The notes beneath the pieces were generated by a model. It was not told where the DNA came from and ran no database searches. It saw nothing but the letters and a program-made list of their open reading frames with translations. Below, in pieces: positions 53,339 to 63,636 of a DNA stretch of 64,000 nt (position 1 is its first letter; each line of letters opens with the position of its first letter). This stretch comes from Pseudonocardia oceani (lineage in GTDB: Bacteria > Actinomycetota > Actinomycetes > Mycobacteriales > Pseudonocardiaceae). The stretch lies in assembly GCF_019263585.2 (NCBI RefSeq), contig NZ_JADQDF010000001.1:3410001-3474000 (forward strand), given 5' to 3'. The position numbers were made by a program, and so were the translations under genes.

Positions 53339-54679
53339 GTGCCTGCGCCGGACGAACCCACCGAGCCCCACCGGCCGGAGCAGCCGACCGCCCCCGTCGC
53401 CGCCGACCCGCCCACCCGGCGGCTCGCCCGGCTCCGCGGGGTGCTGGCCGACACCCGGCCGCTCGCCACGCCGGCCTACCGCCGGCTGTGGCTGGCCGGG
53501 GTCGTCACGATCATCGGGGCGCAGCTGTCGGTCGTCGCCGTGCCGACGCAGATCTACCAGCTCACCGGGTCCTCGGCCTGGGTCGGGCTGACGGGGCTGT
53601 TCGGCCTGGTGCCGCTCGTCGTGTTCGGGCTGTGGGGCGGCGCGATCGCCGACGTGGTCGACCGGCGGACGCTGCTGCTGATCACCGGCTCCGGGATCGC
53701 CGCGAGCTCGCTGCTGCTGTGGGTCACCTCGGCCACCGGCGTCGGCGGGGTGTGGCTGATCCTCGTGCTGTTCGCGGCGCAGTCGGGCCTGCTCGCGGTC
53801 AACCAGCCCACCCGCAACGCCGTGATCCCGCGCCTGCTCCCGGCCGACCAGCTGCCCGCTGCCAACGCGCTGAACATGACCGTCGCCCAGATCGGCGCCA
53901 TCGCCGGGCCGCTGCTCGCCGGCGTGCTCATCCCGGTCATCGGCCTCCCGATGCTCTACCTGCTCGACGCGATCGCCCTGCTGGCGACCCTGTGGGCCAC
54001 CTGGCGCCTGCCCGCCGTGCCGCCGGAGCCGGTGCCGGCCGGGGCCGCCAAGCGGAGGGCCGGGCTGCGCGAGATCACCGACGGCTTCCGCTACGCCGCC
54101 GCCTACCCGGTGCTGCTCGTGTCGTTCCTCATCGACATCGTGGCGATGGCCTTCGGGATGCCGCGGATCGTGTTCCCCGAGATGTCGCAGACCGTGTTCG
54201 GCGACCCGCCCGGCGGCGGTCCCGCGCTCGGGCTGCTGTTCGCGGCCATCCCGATCGGCATGGTCCTGGCCGGGTTGTTCTCCGGCTGGCTGCAACGCGT
54301 GCACCGCCAGGGCGTCGCGGTCACGGTCGCGATCTGCGTGTGGGGCGTGGCGATCGCGCTGTTCGGGCTCACGAGCTCGCTGTGGCTCGCGGTCGTGTTC
54401 CTCGCCGTCGGCGGGGCGGCCGACCTCGTCAGCTCGGTCTACCGGTCGTCGATGCTGCAGACCGTGGCCACCGACGAGATGCGCGGGCGGATGCAGGGCG
54501 TCTTCATCGTCGTCGTGGCGGGCGGGCCGCGGGTGGCCGACATGTGGCACGGTCCGGCGGCCGCGGTCGCCGGCCCGGGACCGGCCGTCGTCGCGGGCGG
54601 CGTGGCCGTCGTGGTGCTGGCGCTGCTCGTCGTCCGCCGCTACCCGGTGTTCTGGAGCTACCGCGGGCCCACCGCCTGA
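53339..54679 (+). CDS. MFS transporter
   Basis: 446 residues, about 12 TM segments after an unstructured 40-residue N-terminus. Markers of the EntS/MFS_3 group: YRRLWLAGVVTIIGAQLSVV, DVVDRRTLLLITG, NQPTRNAVIPRLLPADQLPAAN and MRGRMQGVFIVVV. Substrate unknown. An MFS gene at this place next to pdxH and citA is common in related genera. Start GTG 53339. Confidence 0.85.
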   Translation: MPAPDEPTEPHRPEQPTAPVAADPPTRRLARLRGVLADTRPLATPAYRRLWLAGVVTIIGAQLSVVAVPTQIYQLTGSSAWVGLTGLFGLVPLVVFGLWGGAIADVVDRRTLLLITGSGIAASSLLLWVTSATGVGGVWLILVLFAAQSGLLAVNQPTRNAVIPRLLPADQLPAANALNMTVAQIGAIAGPLLAGVLIPVIGLPMLYLLDAIALLATLWATWRLPAVPPEPVPAGAAKRRAGLREITDGFRYAAAYPVLLVSFLIDIVAMAFGMPRIVFPEMSQTVFGDPPGGGPALGLLFAAIPIGMVLAGLFSGWLQRVHRQGVAVTVAICVWGVAIALFGLTSSLWLAVVFLAVGGAADLVSSVYRSSMLQTVATDEMRGRMQGVFIVVVAGGPRVADMWHGPAAAVAGPGPAVVAGGVAVVVLALLVVRRYPVFWSYRGPTA

Positions 54680-54729
54680 GTCCCGCTCCCCGATGACGGA
54701 CGGGCGCCGATCGGTCACCATCCCCGTCC

Positions 54730-55422
54730 ATGACCGATGTGACGTCCGGCACGAGCGCGCAGGCCGAGCTGAAGCGGGTGATCGAGCCGAAGCTGCTGCT
54801 GCTCTTCGTGATCGGCGACATCCTCGGCGCGGGCATCTACGCGCTGACGGGCTCGGTCGCCGGCAAGAGCGGCGGCGCGCTGTGGCTGCCGTTCCTGCCG
54901 GCGTTCGTCGTCGCGTTCCTGACGGCGTTCAGCTACCTCGAGCTCGTGGGCGGGTACCCGCGGGCGGCCGGGGCGGCGCTGTACACGACAAGGCGTTCGG
55001 CATGAACTTCCTGACGTTCACCGTCATGGCCTCCGGGGTGACGTCGGCGGCCACCGCGGCGAAGGCGTCCGGCGACACCTACCTGCGCGAGTTCGTCGAG
55101 CTGCCGACGTGGGCGGGTGGCGCAGGGTCAGGGCGACGCCGCCCGGCTCACCCAGATCGACACCGGTGACACGACGGTCCTGCTGGCGATCACCAGCGCC
55201 ACCGGGCTGGCGTTCTTCGCGATGGTCGCTTCGAGGACTCGGTGAACATGGCCGAGGAGTGCCACGGGCCGGCGAAGATCTTCCCACGCCGCTGTCGGGC
55301 AAACCGCTCGAGGAGTACCTGGTGCCGGGGTCCTGCTGCTGGTGGGCGGGGTGCTGTGGCTGGTCAACCACCCCGTCGTGGACCGCGTGGACGTCGACGC
55401 GGAGCGGCTCGGGAGCAGCTGA
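54730..55422 (+). pseudogene. Decayed APC family amino acid permease
   Basis: The first 85 codons read as a normal APC permease N-terminus (VIEPKLLLLFVIGDILGAGI, YLELVGGYPRAAGAALYT). A one-base loss then shifts frame; the frame with KAFGMNFLTFTVMASGVTSA follows, and further indels precede FEDSVNMAEECHGPAKIF-like and VLLLVGGVLWLVNHPVVDRV at the end, stopping at 55422. Total length is about half that of an intact APC gene (~1.45 kb). Probably the transporter partner of the next gene. Confidence 0.8.
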
Positions 55423-55423
55423 G

Positions 55424-55885
55424 CTACCGGCCGTCCAGCAGCGGGGGGCGGCGGCCCCACGTGGTGCCGTCGGCGGCGTCGCGGCGGCGGCGGGCCATGC
55501 CCGAGAGCACCTCCAGGACCACGCGGTCGGCCAGGAACGACGTGATCTCGGCGTGGTCGTAGGGCGGGGAGACCTCCACGACGTCGACGCCGACCAGCGG
55601 CAGCTCGTAGGCCAGGCGGCGCACCGCGTCGTGCACGGCCAGGTCGCGCAGGCCGTCGACGCGCAGCGCGAGGGAGGGCCGCGACCCGTCGTGGGGCAGG
55701 TAGCAGGACTGCCGGATGTACTGCGGGCCGACCCGGGTGCCCGGCCGGCGCGAGGTCCCGCCGTCGAACGGCGCACCCAGGACGACCACCTGGGCGCCCG
55801 CGTAGGTGGCCGGATCGGACCAGTCGCACGGCGGCACTCCGAGGAAGGTGGTGTCCGGTCCGAACTGCGTGCCGTACCGCGCCAT
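55424..55885 (-). pseudogene. speB: Agmatinase/ureohydrolase with central deletion
   Basis: 153 residues versus about 320 in relatives. The N-terminal part (VVVLGAPFDGGTSRRPGTRV, GPQYIRQSCYLPHDGSRPSL) and the C-terminal part (YELPLVGVDVVEVSPPYDHA, EITSFLADRVV) are intact and in frame, but the middle carrying the Mn2+ ligands (GGDHS, DAHxD, SxDxD motifs) is missing between LRVDGLRDL and AVRRLAYEL. The product cannot be a hydrolase. Start ATG 55885. Confidence 0.75.
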
Positions 55886-55993
55886 CCGGTGACTCCTCGC
55901 GTGATGTGAACCTCTGCCCAGCACACCGGGGCCCCGGCGCACTAGCGTGATGCGCAACCGACTTGGACCACGCGAGTGTGAGGGAACCTCCAC

Positions 55994-57295
<1,302 letters not shown>

Positions 57296-57310
57296 TCACC
57301 GTCCGGCCGG

Positions 57311-57334
57311 CCCGGCGGGGCGCTCCCCGCCGGG
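57311..57334. terminator. Bidirectional hairpin terminator
   Basis: CCCGGCGGGG and CCCCGCCGGG flank a CGCT loop, exactly between the convergent gltA and TerD genes. Confidence 0.65.
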
Positions 57335-58615
57335 TCAGCCGGGCTGGCAGCGGCCCTCGTACGCCGAGAGCCCCTGCCCGAACGCCTTCTTGCTGCGCCC
57401 GACCGGCCCTCCCTTCGGCTTGGCGACCCAGCGCCCCTGGGTGTCGAGCCCGGGCATCCGCTCGCTGAACAGCCTGCTGTAGCGGGTCTCGCCGTCGACG
57501 GTGAGGATCCCGTCCTGCACGTCGATGTGGGCGACGGTGGCCCAGAACGAGTTCTTGCCGTTGCCCACGTGCACCAGTACCTCGTCGGCGTCCGGCCCCG
57601 GCTTCCCGTCGCGCCCGGCGCGCCCGTAGCGGATGGCGATGCGCGGGCGGCCGAAGGCGTCGATCGCCCCGCCGCCGTTGTCGACGCTCTGGTAGACGTT
57701 CACGAGCAGGTCGCCGTTCTCGGTGGGCGTCATCTCCACCTGCTCGACGGCCGGCCCGCCGCCCCGGCCCGGGTCGCGGCTGTCGCCGGAGTGGTGGATG
57801 TGCGGCCAGGTGTCGAGACGGCCCTGGTGCCCCGGCTCGCCGCTGATCACCACGAACTCGTCGGTCTCCTCGTTGCGGCAGAAGAAGTAGACGTCGAGGT
57901 CGCCCGTGCCGTAGCGGGTGACGCGGCCGTCGCGGTCGTAGACGGCCCCGCGCCCGTCCCACTCCAGCCCGACGGTGAGCACCCAGCCGGGCTCGCCGCC
58001 GCTCTTGCGCAGGTCGATCCGCGCGGTGCGGTCGGGCGAGTCCTTCGTCAGCGAGATCGAGACCTTCTCCATCCGCACGGGCTCCGTCCGCGCGGGCGCC
58101 GGCGCGGCGACCGGCTCGACCGGCTCGTCCTCCGGTTCGTCGACCTCGATGCCGTGCTCGGTGGCGAACGCCGCGAGCCCCGCGCTGTAGCCCTGCCCGA
58201 TCGCGTCGAGCCGCCAGCCCGAGCCGCGGCGGTAGAGCGCGACCACCTGCAGGACCGTCTCGCTCGTCAGCCCGCCGGGGGAGAACACGAGCTCCTGGCC
58301 GGGCCCGCGCACGCCGACCACCACCTCGCCGACGTCGCCGAACCGCGCGCCCTGCGCCTCCGTGCTCCCGGTGACCAGGACGCGCTGGACGTCGGCGGGC
58401 ACCGCGTGGAGGTCGATCTCCACGGCGCCGCTCCCGGTGAGCGCCACCCCGGGCTGCCGCGGGTTGTTGAAGAACACCAGGTCGTCGTCGGTGCGTACAC
58501 GGCCGTCGGCGCCGAGCAGCACCGCGGCGATGTCGACGAGCCCGCCCGCGCCGCCGACGTCGACGACGTAGCGGGAGGCGGTGAGATCGGTCCGGGAACC
58601 CTTCGTGACGTCCAC
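57335..58615 (-). CDS. TerD family protein, two TerD-like domains
   Basis: 426 residues. The first domain (about 1-165: VDIAAVLLGADGRVRTDDDL, VFFNNPRQPGVALTG, VLQVVALYRRGSGWRL) is a TerD calcium-binding type domain with DDDLVFFN. A Pro/Glu linker leads to a second, larger beta domain (about 195-426: VGLEWDGRGAVYDRDG, DLDVYFFCRNEETDEF). TerD proteins take part in tellurite and general stress responses. Start GTG 58615. Divergent from photolyase. Confidence 0.85.
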   Translation of the reverse strand: MDVTKGSRTDLTASRYVVDVGGAGGLVDIAAVLLGADGRVRTDDDLVFFNNPRQPGVALTGSGAVEIDLHAVPADVQRVLVTGSTEAQGARFGDVGEVVVGVRGPGQELVFSPGGLTSETVLQVVALYRRGSGWRLDAIGQGYSAGLAAFATEHGIEVDEPEDEPVEPVAAPAPARTEPVRMEKVSISLTKDSPDRTARIDLRKSGGEPGWVLTVGLEWDGRGAVYDRDGRVTRYGTGDLDVYFFCRNEETDEFVVISGEPGHQGRLDTWPHIHHSGDSRDPGRGGGPAVEQVEMTPTENGDLLVNVYQSVDNGGGAIDAFGRPRIAIRYGRAGRDGKPGPDADEVLVHVGNGKNSFWATVAHIDVQDGILTVDGETRYSRLFSERMPGLDTQGRWVAKPKGGPVGRSKKAFGQGLSAYEGRCQPG

Positions 58616-58685
58616 GGGCGCGAATCTGCCACGCCCGGCCGACCCGGCGGGCGGGCCCCCGTGATCGCCGCTAGCGTCGGCCCGC

Positions 58686-60071
58686 ATGACCGACGCCTCG
58701 GTCGTCTGGTTCCGACGCGATCTGCGGGTCCGCGACCAGCCGACGTTCCTCGCCGCCGCGGACGCCGCCCCGCGCGCGCTGGCCCTGTTCGTGCTCGACC
58801 CGGCCCTGCTCGGTCCGTCCGGTGCTCCCCGGCGCACGTTCCTGTTCCGGGCGCTGCGCAGCCTCGACGAGTCCCTCGGCGGGCGGCTGCTCGTCGTCGA
58901 GGGCGACCCGGTCGACGTCGTGCCGCGGGCCGCGGCGGCCGTCGGCGCGGCCACGGTGCACGTCGCCGCCGACTTCGGGCCCTACGGCACGCGCCGCGAC
59001 GAGACCGTCGAGCAGGCGCTGGCCGACGACGGGCGCGTGCTCGTGCGGACCGGCTCGCCGTACGCGGTGGCGCCCGGTCGCGTGCGCAAGGCCGACGGCG
59101 AGCCGTTCCGCGTGTTCACCCCGTTCCGGCGGGTGTGGGCGGACCACGGGTGGCGCCCGCCGGCCGACACCGACGCGTCGACCGTGACGTGGATGGACCC
59201 GGCGGACAAGGACGGCGGGCCGCGGGCGGTGCGGATCCCGGACGACGACCCCATGGACGCCGAGCTGCCCGAGGCCTCGGAGGACGCCGCGCTGGCGCGG
59301 TGGCGGGAGTTCCTCGACGACGTCGACGACTACGCCGCCGCCCGCGACCGCCCCGACAAGCCCGGCACCTCGCGCATGTCGGTCTACCTCAAGTACGGGC
59401 TCGTGCACCCGCGCACGCAGCTCGCCGACCTCGCGAGGCGCCGCAGCGACTCCGTCGAGACCTACCGCACCGAGATCGCGTGGCGCGAGTTCTACGCCGA
59501 CGTCCTGTTCCAGCGCCCCGACTCCGCCCGCGGCAACTACGACCGCTCCTTCGACGCCCTGCCGCTCGCGTCCGGCGCCGCCGCCCGCGTGGCGTTCGAC
59601 CGGTGGGCCGAGGGGCGTACCGGGTTCCCGATCGTCGACGCCGGGATGCGGCAGCTGTGCGAGCAGGCGTGGGTGCACAACCGCGTCCGCATGATCGTCG
59701 CGAGCTTCCTGGTGAAGGACCTGCACCTGCCGTGGTGGCTGGGCGCGCGGCACTTCATGCGCTACCTGGTCGACGGCGACCTGGCGTCCAACCAGCACGG
59801 GTGGCAGTGGACGGCGGGCAGCGGCACCGACGCCTCGCCGTACTTCCGCGTGTTCAACCCGATCACGCAGGGGGAGAAGTTCGACCCCGAGGGCGACTAC
59901 GTCCGGACGTTCGTCCCCGAGCTGCGCGGCGTGCCGGGCAAGGCGGTGCACCAGCCGTGGGCGCTGCCCGGCGGCGTGCCGGAGGGGTACCCGGAGCCGA
60001 TGGTCGACCACAAGGCCGAGCGGCTGGAGGCGCTGGCCCGGTACGACCGGGTGAAGGAGGCCCGGCGCTGA
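58686..60071 (+). CDS. phr: Deoxyribodipyrimidine photolyase
   Basis: 461 residues of the class I CPD photolyase/cryptochrome family. N-terminal alpha/beta antenna domain (SVVWFRRDLRVRDQPTFLAA) and C-terminal FAD domain with TRMS..., GTSRMSVYLKYGLVHPR, WREFYADVLFQRP, RTGFPIVDAGMRQLCEQAWV, HNRVRMIVASFLVKDL and WQWTAGSGTDASPYFRVFNP. It repairs UV pyrimidine dimers with blue light. Start ATG 58686. Confidence 0.93.
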   Translation: MTDASVVWFRRDLRVRDQPTFLAAADAAPRALALFVLDPALLGPSGAPRRTFLFRALRSLDESLGGRLLVVEGDPVDVVPRAAAAVGAATVHVAADFGPYGTRRDETVEQALADDGRVLVRTGSPYAVAPGRVRKADGEPFRVFTPFRRVWADHGWRPPADTDASTVTWMDPADKDGGPRAVRIPDDDPMDAELPEASEDAALARWREFLDDVDDYAAARDRPDKPGTSRMSVYLKYGLVHPRTQLADLARRRSDSVETYRTEIAWREFYADVLFQRPDSARGNYDRSFDALPLASGAAARVAFDRWAEGRTGFPIVDAGMRQLCEQAWVHNRVRMIVASFLVKDLHLPWWLGARHFMRYLVDGDLASNQHGWQWTAGSGTDASPYFRVFNPITQGEKFDPEGDYVRTFVPELRGVPGKAVHQPWALPGGVPEGYPEPMVDHKAERLEALARYDRVKEARR

Positions 60072-60154
60072 CCCCTCCGGGTGCCCATGGGGCGGAGGGG
60101 GTTCCGGTGGCGGACGGTACGGTCGTCGTCACGCACGCGAGGGGAGCAGTACCT

Positions 60155-61048
60155 GTGAGCGACGCCCGCACGTCCCGCCGCCGTGGTCGCTGGATCGTCC
60201 CGGCCGTCCTGCTCGGAGCCGGTGCGTACGCGCTGGCCCGCCGCCGCTCCGCCGGCGAGGACGACGTCTGGACCTCCTTCACGCCGGAGCCCGCGCGCCC
60301 GAACGGCAGGCCGGTCCCGGTCGCGGAGCCGGAACCGACGCCCGCGGCGACCGCGGCGCCCGTCCCGCCGCCGACGCCCCCGGTCGTTCCCCCGCCCGCC
60401 CCGTCCGCGGCGCCGACCCCGCCGACGCCCCCGTCCCCGCCCGCGGCCGCTCCGCCCGCCACTGCTCCGGCTCCCGCTCCCGCCGCTGCGCGCACCCCGC
60501 CCGCGGCGATGCCGCCCGTCGCACCGGGGGAGCCGCCGTCGCTCGCGGCGGCCTCCCAGCCGGCCGCCGCACCTCCGGCCGCCGCACCTCCGGCCGCCGC
60601 ACCTCCGGCCGCCGCACCTCCGGCCGCCGCACCTCCGGCCGCCGCACCTCCGGCCGCCGCACCTCCCGCCGCCGCACCTCCCGCCGCCGCACCTCCGGCC
60701 GCCGCACCCCCCGCCGCCCGGCCCAAGCCCAGCCCCACCCCCCGCCCGACGCCCAAGGCGCGGCCGCTGGCCACCTCCCCGCAGGCCACGGCGAAGTCCC
60801 CGGCCCGGAAGGCGCCGAAGCCACGCCTTGCGGTGTCGTACGGTCCCGGCTCGGCGGCCCCGCTGCCGGACGGGTCGGCCCCCGGGCCGGAGTACACGAT
60901 CAAGGGCAACGCGCAGTCGAAGCTGTTCCACCCGCCGTCGAGCCCGTACTTCCGCCGGACCCGCGCCGAGGTGTGGTTCCGCACCGCCGAGGACGCGCAG
61001 GCGGCCGGGTTCACCGCCTACTCCCCGCGCCGCCGGGGGTCCTCCTAG
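60155..61048 (+). CDS. Pro/Ala-repeat protein with C-terminal sunset domain
   Basis: 297 residues. N-terminal TM-like segment (WIVPAVLLGAGAYALARR), long Pro/Ala linker containing ten PAAAP units, a basic stretch (ARPKPSPTPRPTPKARPLAT), and a conserved end (EYTIKGNAQSKLFHPPSSPY, RTRAEVWFRTAEDAQAAGFT) matching the sunset domain family (as in ArfC). The tail is probably the functional part; role not established. Start GTG 60155 with GAGGGGAG upstream. Confidence 0.8.
   Translation: MSDARTSRRRGRWIVPAVLLGAGAYALARRRSAGEDDVWTSFTPEPARPNGRPVPVAEPEPTPAATAAPVPPPTPPVVPPPAPSAAPTPPTPPSPPAAAPPATAPAPAPAAARTPPAAMPPVAPGEPPSLAAASQPAAAPPAAAPPAAAPPAAAPPAAAPPAAAPPAAAPPAAAPPAAAPPAAAPPAARPKPSPTPRPTPKARPLATSPQATAKSPARKAPKPRLAVSYGPGSAAPLPDGSAPGPEYTIKGNAQSKLFHPPSSPYFRRTRAEVWFRTAEDAQAAGFTAYSPRRRGSS
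60562..60711. repeat. Tandem repeat in sunset-domain gene, 10 x 15 bp
   Basis: GGCCGCCGCACCTCC repeats ten times with one-base changes in units 8-10, encoding PAAAP. The first seven are identical, again pointing to recent expansion. It has the same unit length and copy number as the repeat in sepH. Confidence 0.9.
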
Positions 61049-61186
61049 ACCGTCCCGGCCCCTCCCGGGTGATGCTCCGCGACCGCCGCACCGTCGTCGG
61101 CCGTGGCGTTGCCCCGTTCGTGTAACGGATCGGCAGCGCTCTCGGATCTAGTCTGCGGAGGACGACGAACGACGGGGGAGTGCGGG

Positions 61187-62449
61187 GTGACCGGTCCGGA
61201 CCGCGCGGGCGCACGCGTCGGCGTCCGTCCGCGTCCGCCCCTGGTGCCCGCGCAGCGGCTGCCCCCGGACCTCGTCGCGCAGGTCGAGGTGCACCGCCGC
61301 CTCGCCGCCGAGCTCGCCTCGCCGCCGCGCTTCGCCGTGCCCGCCCCGCGCGCCGCCGAGCCCCGCTCCGCGCCGCGTGGTCCGTCCCGCCGCTCGCGCC
61401 TGCTCACCCTCGAGGTCCCGGCGCTGCTGGGGGCGGTGCTGATCGCGGTCACCGGCACCCTCGTCTCGCTCGGCGCGCCCACCACCACCGCCCCCGCTCC
61501 GCCGCAGGCCCGCCAGGTCGGGTGCGTGCAGGACGCGTCGGCCTCCGGCTGCCTGGTCCCCGTGCCCGCCGCGCAGGTCGGCGGACTCTACGTCGATCCC
61601 GGCACCCCCGCCGCGCAGCAGGTCGCCGACTGGACGGCCGAGGGCCGCACCGCCGACGCCGAGGCCGTGGGCGCGATCGCCGAGCGTGCGGTCCCGTTGT
61701 GGCTGGCCGGCGGCGACGCCACCGCACGCGTCACCGACTACGTCTCCCGCGCCGCCTCGGCGGGCGCGGTCCCGCTGTTCGTCGCCTACAACATCCCCGA
61801 CCGCGACTGCGGCAGCTTCTCCGGCGGGGGCGCCGCCGGCGCCGACGACTACCGCGCCTGGGTCGCCTCCGTGGCCGCCGGCCTGGGCGGGTCGGACGCG
61901 ATCGTCGTCCTGGAGCCCGACGCGATCGCCCACCAGCTCACGGGCTGCGCCGACGACGGCGGCGAGCGCTACGGCCTGCTCGCCGGCGCCGTCGACGCGC
62001 TCACCGCCGCCGGTGCGCGGGTCTACATCGACGCCGGCAACCCCGGCTTCACCGGCGACGCCACCGCCACCGCGGAGGCGCTGCGGCGCGCCGGGATCGA
62101 CCGCGCCGCCGGCTTCAGCGTCAACGTCGCGAACTTCTACACCACCGAGGACAGCGTCGCGTACGGCACGGCGGTCTCGACGGCGCTGGGCGGCGGCGTC
62201 CGCTTCGTCGTCGACACCAGCCGCAACGGCGCCGGCCGCGCCCCGGAGCCCACCGACGGCTCTCCCGAGTGGTGCAACCCGCCCGACCGCCTGCTCGGCA
62301 CCGCGCCCACCCTCGACAGCGGGATCCCGCTGGTCGACGGCCTGCTCTGGATCAAGCGCCCCGGCGAGTCGGACGGGGCGTGCCGGCCCGGGGAGCCCGA
62401 GGCCGGGCAGTGGTACCCCGACTACGCCCTGGACCTCGTCACCGACTGA
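61187..62449 (+). CDS. Membrane-anchored GH6 glycoside hydrolase
   Basis: 420 residues. A cytoplasmic N-terminus, a TM helix (LEVPALLGAVLIAVTGTLVS), and a GH6 cellulase-like domain: GLYVDPGTPAAQQVADW, VPLFVAYNIPDRDCGSFSGG (Asp), AIVVLEPDAIAHQL (catalytic acid Asp) and WIKRPGESDG at the end. It should cut beta-1,4-glucan, and is anchored rather than freely secreted. Start GTG 61187. Overlaps the end of the ABC permease by 28 bp (convergent). Confidence 0.87.
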   Translation: MTGPDRAGARVGVRPRPPLVPAQRLPPDLVAQVEVHRRLAAELASPPRFAVPAPRAAEPRSAPRGPSRRSRLLTLEVPALLGAVLIAVTGTLVSLGAPTTTAPAPPQARQVGCVQDASASGCLVPVPAAQVGGLYVDPGTPAAQQVADWTAEGRTADAEAVGAIAERAVPLWLAGGDATARVTDYVSRAASAGAVPLFVAYNIPDRDCGSFSGGGAAGADDYRAWVASVAAGLGGSDAIVVLEPDAIAHQLTGCADDGGERYGLLAGAVDALTAAGARVYIDAGNPGFTGDATATAEALRRAGIDRAAGFSVNVANFYTTEDSVAYGTAVSTALGGGVRFVVDTSRNGAGRAPEPTDGSPEWCNPPDRLLGTAPTLDSGIPLVDGLLWIKRPGESDGACRPGEPEAGQWYPDYALDLVTD

Positions 62450-63636
62450 GACCCGGACCCGCGCAGCGCCTCGACCAGCCCGACGCGGGCCCCGGTGCGC
62501 AGGATCGAGTTCCGGTAGACCCGCCCGGCCAGCCGCACCACGACCACGACGGCCGCCAGCGCGATCAGCGCCGACACCCCGACCTCCCACAGCGGCGCGA
62601 CGCCCAGCGCGTACCGCGCCGGCATGATCGTCTGCGACAGGAACGGGATGAAGGAGAGCACCGCGGCGAGCTCGTTGCGCGGGTCGTCGGGCAGCAGGTT
62701 GACCACGAGCACGAACGGGATCAGCAGGACGAAGATCAGCGGCGTGACCACCGAGTTCAGCTCTTCCTGCCGCGAGACCGTCGACCCGATCGCCGCGTAG
62801 AGCGCCGCGAAGAGGAAGAAGCCGAGCAGGTACCAGAGCACGACCATGGCGAACATCCCCGCCGCGGCCCCCGGCAGGGTGAGCAGCCCGCCCGCGGCCG
62901 CCGCGACCGTGCCGATCGCCCCGAGGATCACCAGCTGCAGCAGGCCGACCGCGCCCAGGCCGAGGACCTTCCCGGCCAGCAGCTGCCATGGCTTGATGGT
63001 CGCGAGCAGCAGCTCGACGACCCGGCTCTGCTTCTCCTCGACGACGCCGGTCGCCACGAGCTGCCCGTACCCGGACAGCGAGATGAACAGCAGGACCGTG
63101 CCGACCAGCGCGAGCGCGAGCTGCTCGCCGCGGTTCGGGTCGGCGGGCTGCAAGGTGTCGACGCTGACCTGCGAGCGCTGTGCGAGCTGCGCCGGGTCGA
63201 CGCCCGCCTCGGCCAGCGCGGAGCCCAGCGCCGCCTGCTGCACCGCGGTGCCGACGACGGCCTGCACCGACGAGTCGACGGCGTCGCGCCCGAGCAGCTC
63301 GTAGTCGCCCGCCGAGCCGGTGAGCAGGGCGTCGAGGTCGTCGGCGTCGACCCGCTCGCGCGCGGGACCGTCCTCGACGCGCTCGATCCGCAGGTCGAGG
63401 TCCTGCGTCGCGGCCGCCTGCTCCAGCGCGGGCACCAGCTGCTCGGTCTCCGGCGTCACGCCGAGCGAGGGGTTGGACGACTGCGACGAGAGGAACCCGC
63501 CGAGCAGCCCGATGCCGCTGAACAGCAGCAGCGTGATGAGCAGCCCGATCACGAAGCTGCGGGAGCGGACCTGCGTGGTGAACTCGCGACCGGCCACGAG
63601 CAGCACGGCCTGGCGGGACGTCAGCGGCGCGCTCAT
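62422..63636 (-). CDS. ABC-2 type transporter permease (NatB-like)
   Basis: 404 residues. TM1 near the N-terminus (RSFVIGLLITLLLFSGIGLL), a long extracytoplasmic loop (about 50-180), then five or six TM segments. SVVEEKQSRVVELLLATIKPWQLLAGKVLG-like core (VVEEKQSRVVELLLATIKP) is the ABC-2/NatB signature. Start ATG 63636 overlaps the ATPase stop by 4 bp (ATGA). An efflux system; substrate unknown. Confidence 0.88.
   Translation of the reverse strand: MSAPLTSRQAVLLVAGREFTTQVRSRSFVIGLLITLLLFSGIGLLGGFLSSQSSNPSLGVTPETEQLVPALEQAAATQDLDLRIERVEDGPARERVDADDLDALLTGSAGDYELLGRDAVDSSVQAVVGTAVQQAALGSALAEAGVDPAQLAQRSQVSVDTLQPADPNRGEQLALALVGTVLLFISLSGYGQLVATGVVEEKQSRVVELLLATIKPWQLLAGKVLGLGAVGLLQLVILGAIGTVAAAAGGLLTLPGAAAGMFAMVVLWYLLGFFLFAALYAAIGSTVSRQEELNSVVTPLIFVLLIPFVLVVNLLPDDPRNELAAVLSFIPFLSQTIMPARYALGVAPLWEVGVSALIALAAVVVVVRLAGRVYRNSILRTGARVGLVEALRGSGSQSVTRSRA

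Noticed and set aside
57527..61048. A 1173-codon plus-strand frame covering TerD, photolyase and the sunset gene
   Set aside because: Only its last 298 codons are real. The rest is antisense to TerD and out of frame with photolyase, with Arg/Ala/Val/Pro bias typical of shadow frames at high GC.
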